Source: Bradyrhizobium sp. CB1015 (GTDB lineage Bacteria; Pseudomonadota; Alphaproteobacteria; Rhizobiales; Xanthobacteraceae). Taken from it: DNA of 64,000 nucleotides. Positions 56,851 through 64,000 of this stretch are shown here, piece after piece (within the stretch, counting starts at the first letter, position 1; each line of letters starts with the position of its first letter). Made by a program: the position numbers and the translations under genes. The stretch covers positions 8,074,001 to 8,138,000 of the forward strand of contig NZ_CP104174.1 in assembly GCF_025200925.1 (NCBI RefSeq), given 5' to 3'. A model generated the notes under the pieces. The model worked only from the letters and a program-made list of their open reading frames with translations. It did no database searches and had not been told where the DNA came from.

Positions 56851-58038
56851 ATGTCGAAGTCGTCTGCCAACTACCGCCCCGAAACCCGCCTGGTCCATTC
56901 CGGCACCCTGCGCTCGCAATATGGCGAGACGTCGGAGGCGCTGTTCCTGACGCAAGGCTATGTCTACGCCAGCGCGGAGGAGTGCGAGGCTCGGTTCAAG
57001 GGCGAGGATCCCGGCTTCATCTATTCGCGCTATTCCAACCCGACGATCGCGATGTTCGAGCGCCGCATGATCGAGCTCGAAGGCGCCGAGGCCGCGCGCT
57101 CGGCGGCAACCGGCATGGCCGCCGTGACGACCGCGATCCTAGCGCCGCTCAAGGCGGGCGATCACGTGGTCGCCTCCCGCGCGCTGTTCGGCTCGTGCCT
57201 CTACGTCGTGCAGGACCTGTTGCCGCGCTACGGCATCGAGACCACGCTGGTCGACGGGCTCGATCTCGACCAGTGGCAGCGCGCGCTCCGGCCGAACACC
57301 AGGACGTTCTTCCTGGAGAGCCCGACCAACCCGACGCTGGATGTGCTCGACATCCCCTCGATTGCCGAGATCGCGCACAAGGGTGGCGCGCGGCTCGTCG
57401 TCGACAACGTGTTTGCAACGCCGATCTGGCAGAGCCCGCTCGCGCTCGGCGCCGACGTCGTCGTCTACTCCGCGACCAAGCACATCGACGGCCAGGGCCG
57501 TTGTCTCGGCGGCATCATCCTGTCCTCGGAAGCCTTCATTGCCGAGCACATCCACAATTTCATGCGCCAGACCGGCCCGTCGATCTCGCCGTTCAATGCC
57601 TGGGTGCTGCTCAAGGGCCTGGAGACGCTGGGCGTGCGCGTGCGCGCGCAGACCGACACGGCCGCGCGCATCGCCGAGGTGCTGGCGAGCCATCCGAAGA
57701 TCTCGCGGCTGGTCTATCCCGGCCGCGCCGATCATCCGCAGGCGGCGCTGGTGAAGAAGCAGATGCGCGGCGGCTCGACGCTGGTCGGCTTCGAGGTCAA
57801 GGGCGGCAAGGCGGCGGCGTTCCGCGTGCTCAACGAATTGAAGCTTGCGAAAATCTCCAACAATCTCGGCGACGCCAAGAGCCTCGTCACGCATCCGGCG
57901 ACCACGACGCATCAGCGCCTGAAGCCGGAAGACCGCGCCGCGCTCGGCATCAGCGAGGGTTTCATTCGCTTCTCCGCGGGGCTCGAGCACGCCGATGACC
58001 TGATCGAGGATCTCACCGCGGCGCTGGAGAAGGCGTGA
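56851..58038 (+). CDS. metZ: O-succinylhomoserine sulfhydrylase
   Basis: PLP enzyme of 395 residues that makes homocysteine from O-succinylhomoserine and sulfide. It belongs to the Cys/Met metabolism family: YVYASAEECEARFKGEDPGF, YSRYSNPTIAMFERRMIELE, the Asp of VDNVFATPIWQSPLALGADV and the PLP Lys in YSATKHIDGQGRCLGG (near residue 210). The C-terminus has SLVTHPATTTHQRLKPEDRA. GAGAGGG lies before the chosen ATG. Expression is governed by the SAM-II riboswitch upstream. Confidence 0.96.
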   Translation: MSKSSANYRPETRLVHSGTLRSQYGETSEALFLTQGYVYASAEECEARFKGEDPGFIYSRYSNPTIAMFERRMIELEGAEAARSAATGMAAVTTAILAPLKAGDHVVASRALFGSCLYVVQDLLPRYGIETTLVDGLDLDQWQRALRPNTRTFFLESPTNPTLDVLDIPSIAEIAHKGGARLVVDNVFATPIWQSPLALGADVVVYSATKHIDGQGRCLGGIILSSEAFIAEHIHNFMRQTGPSISPFNAWVLLKGLETLGVRVRAQTDTAARIAEVLASHPKISRLVYPGRADHPQAALVKKQMRGGSTLVGFEVKGGKAAAFRVLNELKLAKISNNLGDAKSLVTHPATTTHQRLKPEDRAALGISEGFIRFSAGLEHADDLIEDLTAALEKA

Positions 58039-58042
58039 GGCT

Positions 58043-58209
58043 CTTACCCTCCCCTGGAGGGGGAGGGTCGATCGCGCGAAGCGCGAGCGGGGTGGGGTGA
58101 TCTCTCCGCTCGGGCACTGCTGGATGAGGAGAGACCGTCACCCCACCCCGCTACGCATTCCGCTTCGCTGCATGCGTAGCGACCCTCCCCCTCCAGGGGA
58201 GGGTAAGAA
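58043..58209. repeat. CTTACCCTCCCCTGGAGG inverted repeat
   Basis: 167 bp with perfect outer arms of about 26 bases (CTTACCCTCCCCTGGAGGGG against CCCCTCCAGGGGAGGGTAAG) and inner matches GGGTGGGGTGA/TCACCCCACCC and CTCTCC/GGAGAG. It separates convergent metZ and the SGNH gene and can end both transcripts. Confidence 0.85.
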
Positions 58210-58211
58210 AG

Positions 58212-59198
58212 TCACATCGGCCGATACGTTCTCACATCGGCGGGCACGTTCACCCCTAGCTTGATCTGGCCGACGGAGCGGATGATGTCGTCGCCGAGCA
58301 GCTGGGCGAAGCAGGCATAGCCCCAATCGTTCATGTGCAGGCCGTCGGCAATGACGAAGCTCTCGACCGGGATCGACTGGTTCTCGTGCCAGTCGCGCAT
58401 CACCTCGAAGCGGGGGAAGATGCCGACGTGACGAAGCTCGGCGACGTTGCCGAGCAGCTTGATCATCTTGCCGGCGCTCTCCTTGCGCTGGTTGACGGCC
58501 GGCGAATATTGCGGATCGACCAGCACGATGTCGGTACCGCCCGCGGCCTGAATGCGGCTGATGCCGTCCTCGACCAGCTTGGCGGTGTCACTGGGATCGA
58601 GGTTGCGCAGCACGGCGTTGGTGCCGACCTGCCAGATCACGAGATCCGGATGCATGTCGATCACCTGCGTCTGCAGCCGCTTCATCATCTCGGGTGCATC
58701 CTCGCCGCCGACGCCGGCATTGACGACCGTGATGTCGGCGGTCGGATAGTGTCGGCGCAGCTGCGCGGCGAGGCGATTGGGGTAGTTGAACTCCGGCGAA
58801 CTCGCGCCGAAGCCCGCGGTCGACGAGGAGCCGAACGCGACGATGACGACGGGCTGGCCGGCGACGAGCTTGCTCGCGACATGCGGCAGCGAGCCCATCG
58901 CCTTGGAGCCGCCCTTCGGCGGCAGGCAAGGCACGCGGCTGAAGATGTCGGCGGCCGACTTCGCGACCTCCTTCACCTTGTCGATGGCGCGCGAGGTGAC
59001 GCCGCGCGGCTCGGACGACCTCGCGGCGACGGTGGTCTGGGACGGCGCAGCGGGCGCGGGATCAGGCGACTGAGCGGGTGCGGGGGCAGGTTGCGCGGCC
59101 GGCGTCTGCGCATGCGAGGCGGGCGTCAGCAACAACAGCGCCGCCGCCGCGGGCACGGCCAGCCATGACGTCAGGCAAAAAGGGCGGAGAGAACTCAT
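58212..59198 (-). CDS. SGNH/GDSL-family hydrolase, exported
   Basis: Secreted esterase-like protein of 328 residues. A signal peptide (LAVPAAAALLLLTPASHAQ) and an Ala/Pro-rich linker precede the SGNH domain (from about 115). All four blocks are present: IVAFGSSSTAGFGASSP (Ser), VVNAGVGGED (Gly), WQVGTNAVLR (Asn) and IADGLHMNDWGYA (Asp and His). It lies 12 bases after a degenerate paralogue and downstream of opgC, so removal or transfer of acyl groups on a periplasmic glucan is a likely role (inference). Confidence 0.9.
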   Translation of the reverse strand: MSSLRPFCLTSWLAVPAAAALLLLTPASHAQTPAAQPAPAPAQSPDPAPAAPSQTTVAARSSEPRGVTSRAIDKVKEVAKSAADIFSRVPCLPPKGGSKAMGSLPHVASKLVAGQPVVIVAFGSSSTAGFGASSPEFNYPNRLAAQLRRHYPTADITVVNAGVGGEDAPEMMKRLQTQVIDMHPDLVIWQVGTNAVLRNLDPSDTAKLVEDGISRIQAAGGTDIVLVDPQYSPAVNQRKESAGKMIKLLGNVAELRHVGIFPRFEVMRDWHENQSIPVESFVIADGLHMNDWGYACFAQLLGDDIIRSVGQIKLGVNVPADVRTYRPM

Positions 59199-59210
59199 TA
59201 ACGCTAGACC

Positions 59211-59981
59211 TCAATTTTGCTGCTGGGCCGGCTCCAGGTGAGCGGCGTCAATCACGAACTGTGCCAACGCCCGGCCCAGGCAATCATGGACCTGCTTCGC
59301 CAGCTCAGGCCCGCGGGACGGGCTGAACAGGTCGAACTGGCCCTGATCATTCCACTGCCGCATGATCGCGAAACGATCGAACAGCGGGATGTCGTGCTCC
59401 TGCGCAACGACGCGCATATTATCGAGAAAAGGCTGCGCCGAGATCATGGTCTCGGTGCGCGGGCTGTATTGCAAATTCATCAAGACGACATCAGCCCCTG
59501 CCTTTTGCAGCGCAACAACCCCGTCGGTCACCGCGCCACGAAATTCGTCGGGATCGATGGATCGGATAGCATCCACGGTCCCGGTCTGCCAGATGACCAA
59601 AGTAGGCGTTTTTGCTTCCATCAGCTTAACGAAGGTGGACGCGGTCTCCTCTGCCGTTTTCTTGCTCTGTATTTCTACGGAGACGTGCACCATCTCGGAC
59701 GGCGGCAGCTTCTCCTTGAGGATTGCCTCCATGCGCGCCGGATAGGAGCTGCCCTCCGAGGACGGAATCGTGGTCGAGCGGCTGCCGATGACCAGGATAT
59801 CGAGCGGTTTGCCGGCCTTGACCGCGTCGGCGACCTTGGGCAGCTGGCTTTCGCTGGTCAGCAAATAGGACGGCAATTCGCAGGCTGCGGGCGCAGGCGA
59901 CGCGGCATCGCCCGCGCGCGCCGTGGGCGCGGCGAGGCCACCACATAGCAGGATCAGGCTCAGGAGAACCTTCGCCTTCAT
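59211..59981 (-). CDS. SGNH-like protein lacking catalytic motifs
   Basis: Exported 256-residue paralogue of the neighbouring SGNH hydrolase. Signal peptide MKAKVLLSLILLCGGLAAPTARA. The fold is followed by ILVIGSRSTTIPSSEGSSYP, TLVIWQTGTVDAIRSIDP and VVLMNLQYSPRTETMISAQP. Block II Gly is not seen, the block III Asn is Val (QTGTVD instead of GTN), and no DxxH is found at the end. So it is probably a non-catalytic partner. Its start overlaps the opgC stop by one base (TGATG). Confidence 0.82.
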   Translation of the reverse strand: MKAKVLLSLILLCGGLAAPTARAGDAASPAPAACELPSYLLTSESQLPKVADAVKAGKPLDILVIGSRSTTIPSSEGSSYPARMEAILKEKLPPSEMVHVSVEIQSKKTAEETASTFVKLMEAKTPTLVIWQTGTVDAIRSIDPDEFRGAVTDGVVALQKAGADVVLMNLQYSPRTETMISAQPFLDNMRVVAQEHDIPLFDRFAIMRQWNDQGQFDLFSPSRGPELAKQVHDCLGRALAQFVIDAAHLEPAQQQN

Positions 59982-61222
59982 CAGCCCCCTCCCGCCAGAT
60001 CGGCGTTGCCGACGGCGTTTTTGGTTTTCGCACCGCTCTTGTCAGCCACACGCTTGTACCACGAAATGACCCAGGCAACCCCCCACATGATCAGGATTCC
60101 GGAGAGGCTAATCAACGCATGCATGGCCGGCCCGCCCGAGACTTCGGCGAGGACGAAATGGCCGGCAAAGGCCAGGAAGACGCCGAGGCAGAAGATCTCG
60201 AGCGAATGCTGGCCACATAGAATCAATGGTCGCAGCCAGCGCGATTTCAAGGCCGGCCAATCCCGGGGCAGGAAGCGGACGGTGAGCGCGGCCAACGCCA
60301 GGAAATGCGTGAAGCGCAGCACGTCGAGGTCGGTCTTGTCGATCGGATACATCCACTGCTCGATCCGCTTCGGCATGAACTGGGACAGCTGCGGCACGTA
60401 CCAGGTCAGCGTCACGTAGAACGCCGCGACGAGATAGGCGATCGCGATCCACATCGTCACGGGCGAGGCCAGGATGCGCGACATGCGGCGCGCACCTCCG
60501 AGCGCACACCAGGCACCGAACACGAACAGCAATTGCCAGGCAAAAGGATTGAAGGCCCAGAAGCCGTTCGGATAAGCCGACAGGTAAAGGTCGTACTCCC
60601 AGGTCACCGCGTAGAGCACCACCGAAAGCCCGAGCGTGACGTCCGGCCGCCATTTCATCGACCACAGGATCAAGGGCAGCGCCAGCATCAGCACGATGTA
60701 GAGCGGCAGCACGTCCATGTTGACGGGACGGAAGCGTAGCAGCAGCGCCTGCACGATGGTGACGTCGGGCTGCTTGAGGAAGTCCATGATGCCCATCTCT
60801 TCGGTGTAGAGCGGGTTCTCGAACCTGGTCGCCACATAGGAGATCTCGGCGAGAAAGATCGTGAACAGGAAGACGTGGGCGACGTAGATCTGCCAGACCC
60901 GGCGCAGGATGCGCGCGGTGGCGATGAGAACGCCGCTCTCCAGCATGGCCCGGCCATAGACGAAGGCAGCGGTGTAGCCGGAGATGAAGATGAAGATCTC
61001 GGTGGCGTCGCTGAGGCCGTAATTGCGGATCGTGAACCAGGTCAGCAGACTGGGCGGCAGATGGTCGATGAAGATCAGCCATAGCGCGAGTCCGCGGAAC
61101 AGATCGAGCCGGAGCTCGCGCTCGCCGATGGCGGGCAGCGTGATGGCCGGCGCACTGGCGCGCGGCTTGGCCCCCGCGGTTCCTGCGATGGTCGATCCCG
61201 TCACTTGGTCGGCAATGGTCAT
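59981..61222 (-). CDS. opgC: OpgC family membrane acyltransferase
   Basis: Integral membrane protein of 413 residues and about ten helices of the OpgC/acyltransferase-3-like family, which adds succinyl groups to osmoregulated periplasmic glucans. The N-terminal marker is ELRLDLFRGLALWLIFIDHL (Arg and His of the active site region); SDATEIFIFISGYTAAFVYG and LRFTHFLALAALTVRFLPRD are also typical, as is CGQHSLEIFCLGVFLAFAGH. The ATG at MTIADQV was chosen. It is the first gene of a three-gene operon with two SGNH-type genes. Confidence 0.9.
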   Translation of the reverse strand: MTIADQVTGSTIAGTAGAKPRASAPAITLPAIGERELRLDLFRGLALWLIFIDHLPPSLLTWFTIRNYGLSDATEIFIFISGYTAAFVYGRAMLESGVLIATARILRRVWQIYVAHVFLFTIFLAEISYVATRFENPLYTEEMGIMDFLKQPDVTIVQALLLRFRPVNMDVLPLYIVLMLALPLILWSMKWRPDVTLGLSVVLYAVTWEYDLYLSAYPNGFWAFNPFAWQLLFVFGAWCALGGARRMSRILASPVTMWIAIAYLVAAFYVTLTWYVPQLSQFMPKRIEQWMYPIDKTDLDVLRFTHFLALAALTVRFLPRDWPALKSRWLRPLILCGQHSLEIFCLGVFLAFAGHFVLAEVSGGPAMHALISLSGILIMWGVAWVISWYKRVADKSGAKTKNAVGNADLAGGG

Positions 61223-61416
61223 CGGGGCCTGGAAACCCTTCCGCAAATCGCGACGTTGAAGCAGTGTAATGGTCCGGCTGTCGTCTCGCAAAGCGCCCGG
61301 ATCACATAAGGGTGTCTCCCTCGGTGGCGTGCTTTTCCTCCAATTCTGGCGGGACGATGTCGCCAAAGCCTCCCGCGGGGTTTGGTTCCCGGGGCAGATT
61401 CGGTATGATGGCAGCC

Positions 61417-61809
61417 ATGTACCGCGCCGTGACCCGCCAGATCGAAGTGACCGTCGAGCCGAACTTTGTTCCGGAGCAGTCGTCGGCCGACCGCTCGCGC
61501 TACTTCTGGTCCTACACCATCGTCATCACCAATTCGGGCGAGGAGACCGTGCAGCTCAAGACGCGGCATTGGATCATCACCGATGCCTCCGGCCGCCAGC
61601 AGGAGGTGAAGGGCGAGGGTGTGGTCGGCGAGCAGCCGATCCTGGCCCCGGGCGAGCGCTTCGAATACACCTCCGGCGTGCCGCTCTCGACCGCCTCCGG
61701 CTTCATGACCGGCCGCTACCAGATGGTCAGCGAAACCGGCGAGCGCTTCGAGATCGACGTGCCGACGTTTTCGCTCGACAGCCCGGATAGCAAGCGGGTG
61801 TTGAATTAG
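61417..61809 (+). CDS. apaG: ApaG protein
   Basis: Small immunoglobulin-like beta-sandwich protein of 130 residues (DUF525). The N-terminus MYRAVTRQIEVTVEPNFVPE, the middle YFWSYTIVITNSGEETVQLK, HWIITDASGRQQEVKGEGVV, and GEQPILAPGERFEYTSGVPL are classic ApaG. Its exact role is unknown; in enterics mutants alter Co resistance and diadenosine tetraphosphate levels. Two further ATG codons lie at 61405 and 61408. It is divergent from opgC. Confidence 0.94.
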   Translation: MYRAVTRQIEVTVEPNFVPEQSSADRSRYFWSYTIVITNSGEETVQLKTRHWIITDASGRQQEVKGEGVVGEQPILAPGERFEYTSGVPLSTASGFMTGRYQMVSETGERFEIDVPTFSLDSPDSKRVLN

Positions 61810-61827
61810 GGGGCGCATCGCTCACCT

Positions 61828-61965
61828 CGTGTCCCGGACAAGTTGCAGCGCAGAAGCGCTGCAGCGCCGAGCCGGGACCCAGGGCAACACGGCACGATGC
61901 GGATGGATGGGCTCCGGCTCTGCAGCGCACCGTCGAAGTGACGCTGCGCTGGGTCCGGGGCACGA
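61828..61965. repeat. dispersed repeat, GTCCCGGAC/GTCCGGGGCAC type
   Basis: About 138 bp with CGTGTCCCGGACAAG on the left and GGTCCGGGGCACGAG on the right, plus inner GCAGCGC..GCGCTGC hairpins. It fills the space between the convergent apaG and hslO genes; related copies are at 10777 and 30020. Confidence 0.65.
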
Positions 61966-62000
61966 GAGCGGACGCTGCGCTCGCAATGACGGAGGATAGC

Positions 62001-63008
62001 CTACGCGTCCTCCGCGCCCGCCTCGTGCGGCGTGAACTGGTACACCGATGAGCAGAACTCGCAGGTGACGACGACCTTGTCGTCCTTGACCATGGCGGCG
62101 CGGTCGTCGGCCGAGAAGCTCTTGAGCATCGCGGCGACCGCATCGCGCGAGCAGGAGCACCGCGCCTCGAGCACCTGCGGATTGAACACGCGGACGCCGC
62201 GCTCGTGGAAGAGGCGATAGAGCAGCCGCTCGCCGGAGAGCTCGGGATCGATCAGCTCGACATCTTCGACCGTTTCGATCAGCGAGCGCGCCTCGACCCA
62301 GGCATCGTCTTCAGTGACGCTGTGCACCTCGGTGCCGTCGGGGGCATCGCCGGGATGCAAGTCCGCCTGCCGCGCGCGCTCCGGCGCCTTCGGCAGAAAC
62401 TGCATCAGCATGCCGCCGGCGCGCCAGCGATGCTTGCCGCCGTCGCTCGAGCGCCATTCCTCGCCGACCGCGAGGCGCACGCGTGTCGGGATCTGCTCGG
62501 AGCGCAGGAAATATTCATGGGCGGCGTCTTCCAGGCTGCCGCCGTCGAGCGCGACCAGGCCCTGGTAGCGGCTCATATCGGGACCCTGATCGATGGTCAT
62601 GGCGAGATGGCCGCGGCCGAGCAGCGTGGCGGAATCCCTTGCCGTGCCCAAACGCGAGGCATCAAAGCGCGCATAGGCACGCAGACGGTCCGGGGCCTTG
62701 TAATCGACCACCAGGAACGACACCGGGCCATCGGTCTGGGCCTGAAGAATGAAGCGGCCCTCGAATTTCAGCGCCGAGCCGAGCAGCGTCGTCAGCACGA
62801 TGGCCTCGCCGAGCAGCTTGCCGACCGGCGCGGGATAATCGTGCTTGGTGAGGATGTCGTCCAGCGCAGGTCCAAGCCGCACCAGGCGCCCGCGCACGTC
62901 GAGCGCGTCGACCTCGTAAGGCAGCGCGGCGTCGTCGATCGGAACCGGTGATGGCGCGCGAACCGGGCCTTCAGGCCCGGTATTCATGTCGGGAGATTGG
63001 AAAACCAT
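62001..63008 (-). CDS. hslO: 33 kDa redox-regulated chaperonin Hsp33
   Basis: Oxidation-activated holdase of 335 residues. The N-terminal domain shows VGKLLGEAIVLTTLLGSALK, GRFILQAQTDGPVSFLVVDY and GRGHLAMTIDQGPDMSRYQG. The C-terminal zinc switch has the CxC in EARCSCSRDAVAAMLKSFSA and the CxxC in VVVTCEFCSSVYQFTP, both intact. The start is uncertain between MVFQSPDM and the Met seven codons later, neither having a good ribosome site. It lies downstream of argF, as in other Rhizobiales. Confidence 0.95.
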   Translation of the reverse strand: MVFQSPDMNTGPEGPVRAPSPVPIDDAALPYEVDALDVRGRLVRLGPALDDILTKHDYPAPVGKLLGEAIVLTTLLGSALKFEGRFILQAQTDGPVSFLVVDYKAPDRLRAYARFDASRLGTARDSATLLGRGHLAMTIDQGPDMSRYQGLVALDGGSLEDAAHEYFLRSEQIPTRVRLAVGEEWRSSDGGKHRWRAGGMLMQFLPKAPERARQADLHPGDAPDGTEVHSVTEDDAWVEARSLIETVEDVELIDPELSGERLLYRLFHERGVRVFNPQVLEARCSCSRDAVAAMLKSFSADDRAAMVKDDKVVVTCEFCSSVYQFTPHEAGAEDA

Positions 63009-63085
63009 GGCGCTTTATCTGGGGTCGGTGGGCGGAAATGGAAGGGGAACGCCCGCATCCCGTCGTCATCAGAACGACGGGCTGC

Positions 63086-63171
63086 GTAGCCCGGATGGAG
63101 CGCAGCGCAATCCGGGGAGATCGTTCCACAAGCTGAAGACCCCGGATTTCGCTGCGCTCCATCCGGGCTAC
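63086..63171. repeat. GTAGCCCGGATGGAGCG palindromic repeat, copy 4
   Basis: Inverted repeat of 86 bp with arms GTAGCCCGGATGGAGCGCAG and CTGCGCTCCATCCGGGCTAC. It lies between argF and hslO, both on the minus strand, unlike the other three copies that follow converging or single genes. Confidence 0.85.
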
Positions 63172-63178
63172 ACAACGG

Positions 63179-64000
63179 CTACTTCACCGCGTCGAAGCAC
63201 CAGGCCAAAATGCCCTTCTGCGCGTGCAGCCGGTTTTCGGCCTCGTCGAACACGACCGATTGCGGGCCGTCGATCACCTCATCGGTGACCTCCTCGCCGC
63301 GATGGGCCGGCAGGCAATGCATGAACAATGCGTCCGCCTTGGCCAGCGACATCAGCTTGGCATTGACCTGGTAGGGCTTGAGCACGTTGTGGCGGTGCTC
63401 GCCCTCCTTGTCGCCCATCGACACCCAGGTGTCGGTGACGACGCAATCGGCGCCGCGCACGGCGGCCTCGGGATCGGTACCGAGCACGATCGGCGCGCCC
63501 GTCGCCTTGATCCAGTCGCGCATGGCCTTTTTCGGTGCGAGCTCCGGCGGCGTTGCGACATTGAGCTGGAATTTGAAACGCTCGGCGGCATGCGCCCAGG
63601 ACGCCAGCACGTTGTTGTCGTCGCCGGTCCAGGCCACCGTCTTGCCCTCGATCGGGCCGCGATGCTCCTCATAGGTCATGAGGTCGGCCATCACCTGGCA
63701 GGGATGCGAACGCCGCGTCAGGCCGTTGATGACGGGCACGGTGGCGTTGGCCGCAAGCTCCAGCAGCGCATCGTGATTGAGGATGCGGATCATGATGGCG
63801 TCGACATAGCGCGACAGCACACGCGCGGTGTCGGCGATGGTCTCGCCGCGGCCGAGCTGCATCTCGGCGCCGGTGAGCATGATCGCCTCGCCGCCGAGCT
63901 GGCGCATGCCGACGTCGAACGAGACGCGGGTGCGGGTGGAGGGACGCTCGAAGATCATCGCCAGCGTCTTGCCCTCGAGCGGCCTGACCGGCTGCTGTGC
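63179..64000 (-). CDS. argF: ornithine carbamoyltransferase (partial)
   Basis: Enzyme of arginine synthesis making citrulline from ornithine and carbamoyl phosphate. About 273 residues are visible; the N-terminus lies beyond the right edge, the first visible residues being [20 protein letters not shown]. The carbamoyl-phosphate motif [17 protein letters not shown] is complete. Others are [60 protein letters not shown] and the ornithine site [20 protein letters not shown]. hslO follows on the same strand after a palindromic repeat. Confidence 0.97.
   Translation of the reverse strand, partial: AQQPVRPLEGKTLAMIFERPSTRTRVSFDVGMRQLGGEAIMLTGAEMQLGRGETIADTARVLSRYVDAIMIRILNHDALLELAANATVPVINGLTRRSHPCQVMADLMTYEEHRGPIEGKTVAWTGDDNNVLASWAHAAERFKFQLNVATPPELAPKKAMRDWIKATGAPIVLGTDPEAAVRGADCVVTDTWVSMGDKEGEHRHNVLKPYQVNAKLMSLAKADALFMHCLPAHRGEEVTDEVIDGPQSVVFDEAENRLHAQKGILAWCFDAVK

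Overview
The window is chromosomal DNA from an alphaproteobacterium of the Rhizobiales, most likely Bradyrhizobium or a close relative. The basis is high GC throughout, a ctaC-D-B-coxF-G-E-DUF983-surf1 oxidase operon, a class I (archaeal-type) lysyl-tRNA synthetase, plant-type glutamate-cysteine ligase, a SAM-II riboswitch in front of metZ, and several families of dispersed palindromic repeats in the gaps. No ribosomal RNA was seen to confirm the genus. The DNA looks like ordinary core genome: no phage, integrase, insertion sequence or CRISPR array was found.

Layout. 1-6.5 kb: minus-strand operon for an aa3-type cytochrome c oxidase and its assembly (ctaC, ctaD, ctaB, a CoxF-like peptide, ctaG, ctaE, a DUF983 protein, and surf1 running off the left edge). 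6.9-10.8 kb: ialB-like secreted protein, an orphan DUF433 antitoxin-like fragment, tldD-lepB, and a DUF925 nucleotidyltransferase. 10.8-14.4 kb: PAN-domain protein, MarR regulator and glutamate-cysteine ligase, a decayed glutathione S-transferase, and a small secreted protein. 14.5-21 kb: a beta-oxidation operon (fadE, thiolase, fadB and a SnoaL-like protein) divergent from a PadR regulator with an inverted-repeat operator candidate. 21.2-30 kb: a PodJ-like Sel1-repeat protein broken by a one-base frameshift, lysS, alpha-carbonic anhydrase, an S24-like regulator lacking its catalytic serine, DUF952 and pyrD. 30-36.6 kb: a DUF6460/MBL hydrolase/MATE operon, a two-gene DNA ligase plus ligase-associated exonuclease operon, and a TPR methyltransferase.

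36.7-46.9 kb: an orphan Tat-exported amino-acid-type binding protein, then a minus-strand sugar operon (lacI, xylB, xylA, ABC ATPase, permease, binding protein, aldo/keto reductase, lactonase-like amidohydrolase). It appears to join xylose uptake and isomerisation with oxidation-type enzymes. 46.9-56.6 kb: small regulators and enzymes (DUF1003, GNAT, XRE-cupin, tRNA-Gly(CCC), Ogt, AraC, VOC, SRPBCC), a Met/Gly-rich secreted protein, a MATE pump, an unknown protein, a PAS protein and dCTP deaminase. 56.6-64 kb: promoter, SAM-II riboswitch with terminator, metZ, a three-gene OpgC/SGNH module, apaG, hslO, and argF cut by the right edge.

The most unusual items are: the opgC module, in which one of two SGNH proteins has lost its catalytic motifs; a palindromic repeat inserted in frame inside the DNA ligase; the mixed isomerase/dehydrogenase sugar operon; and the SAM-II leader with a readable terminator/antiterminator pair. 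No clearly novel system of the defence or mobile type was found.
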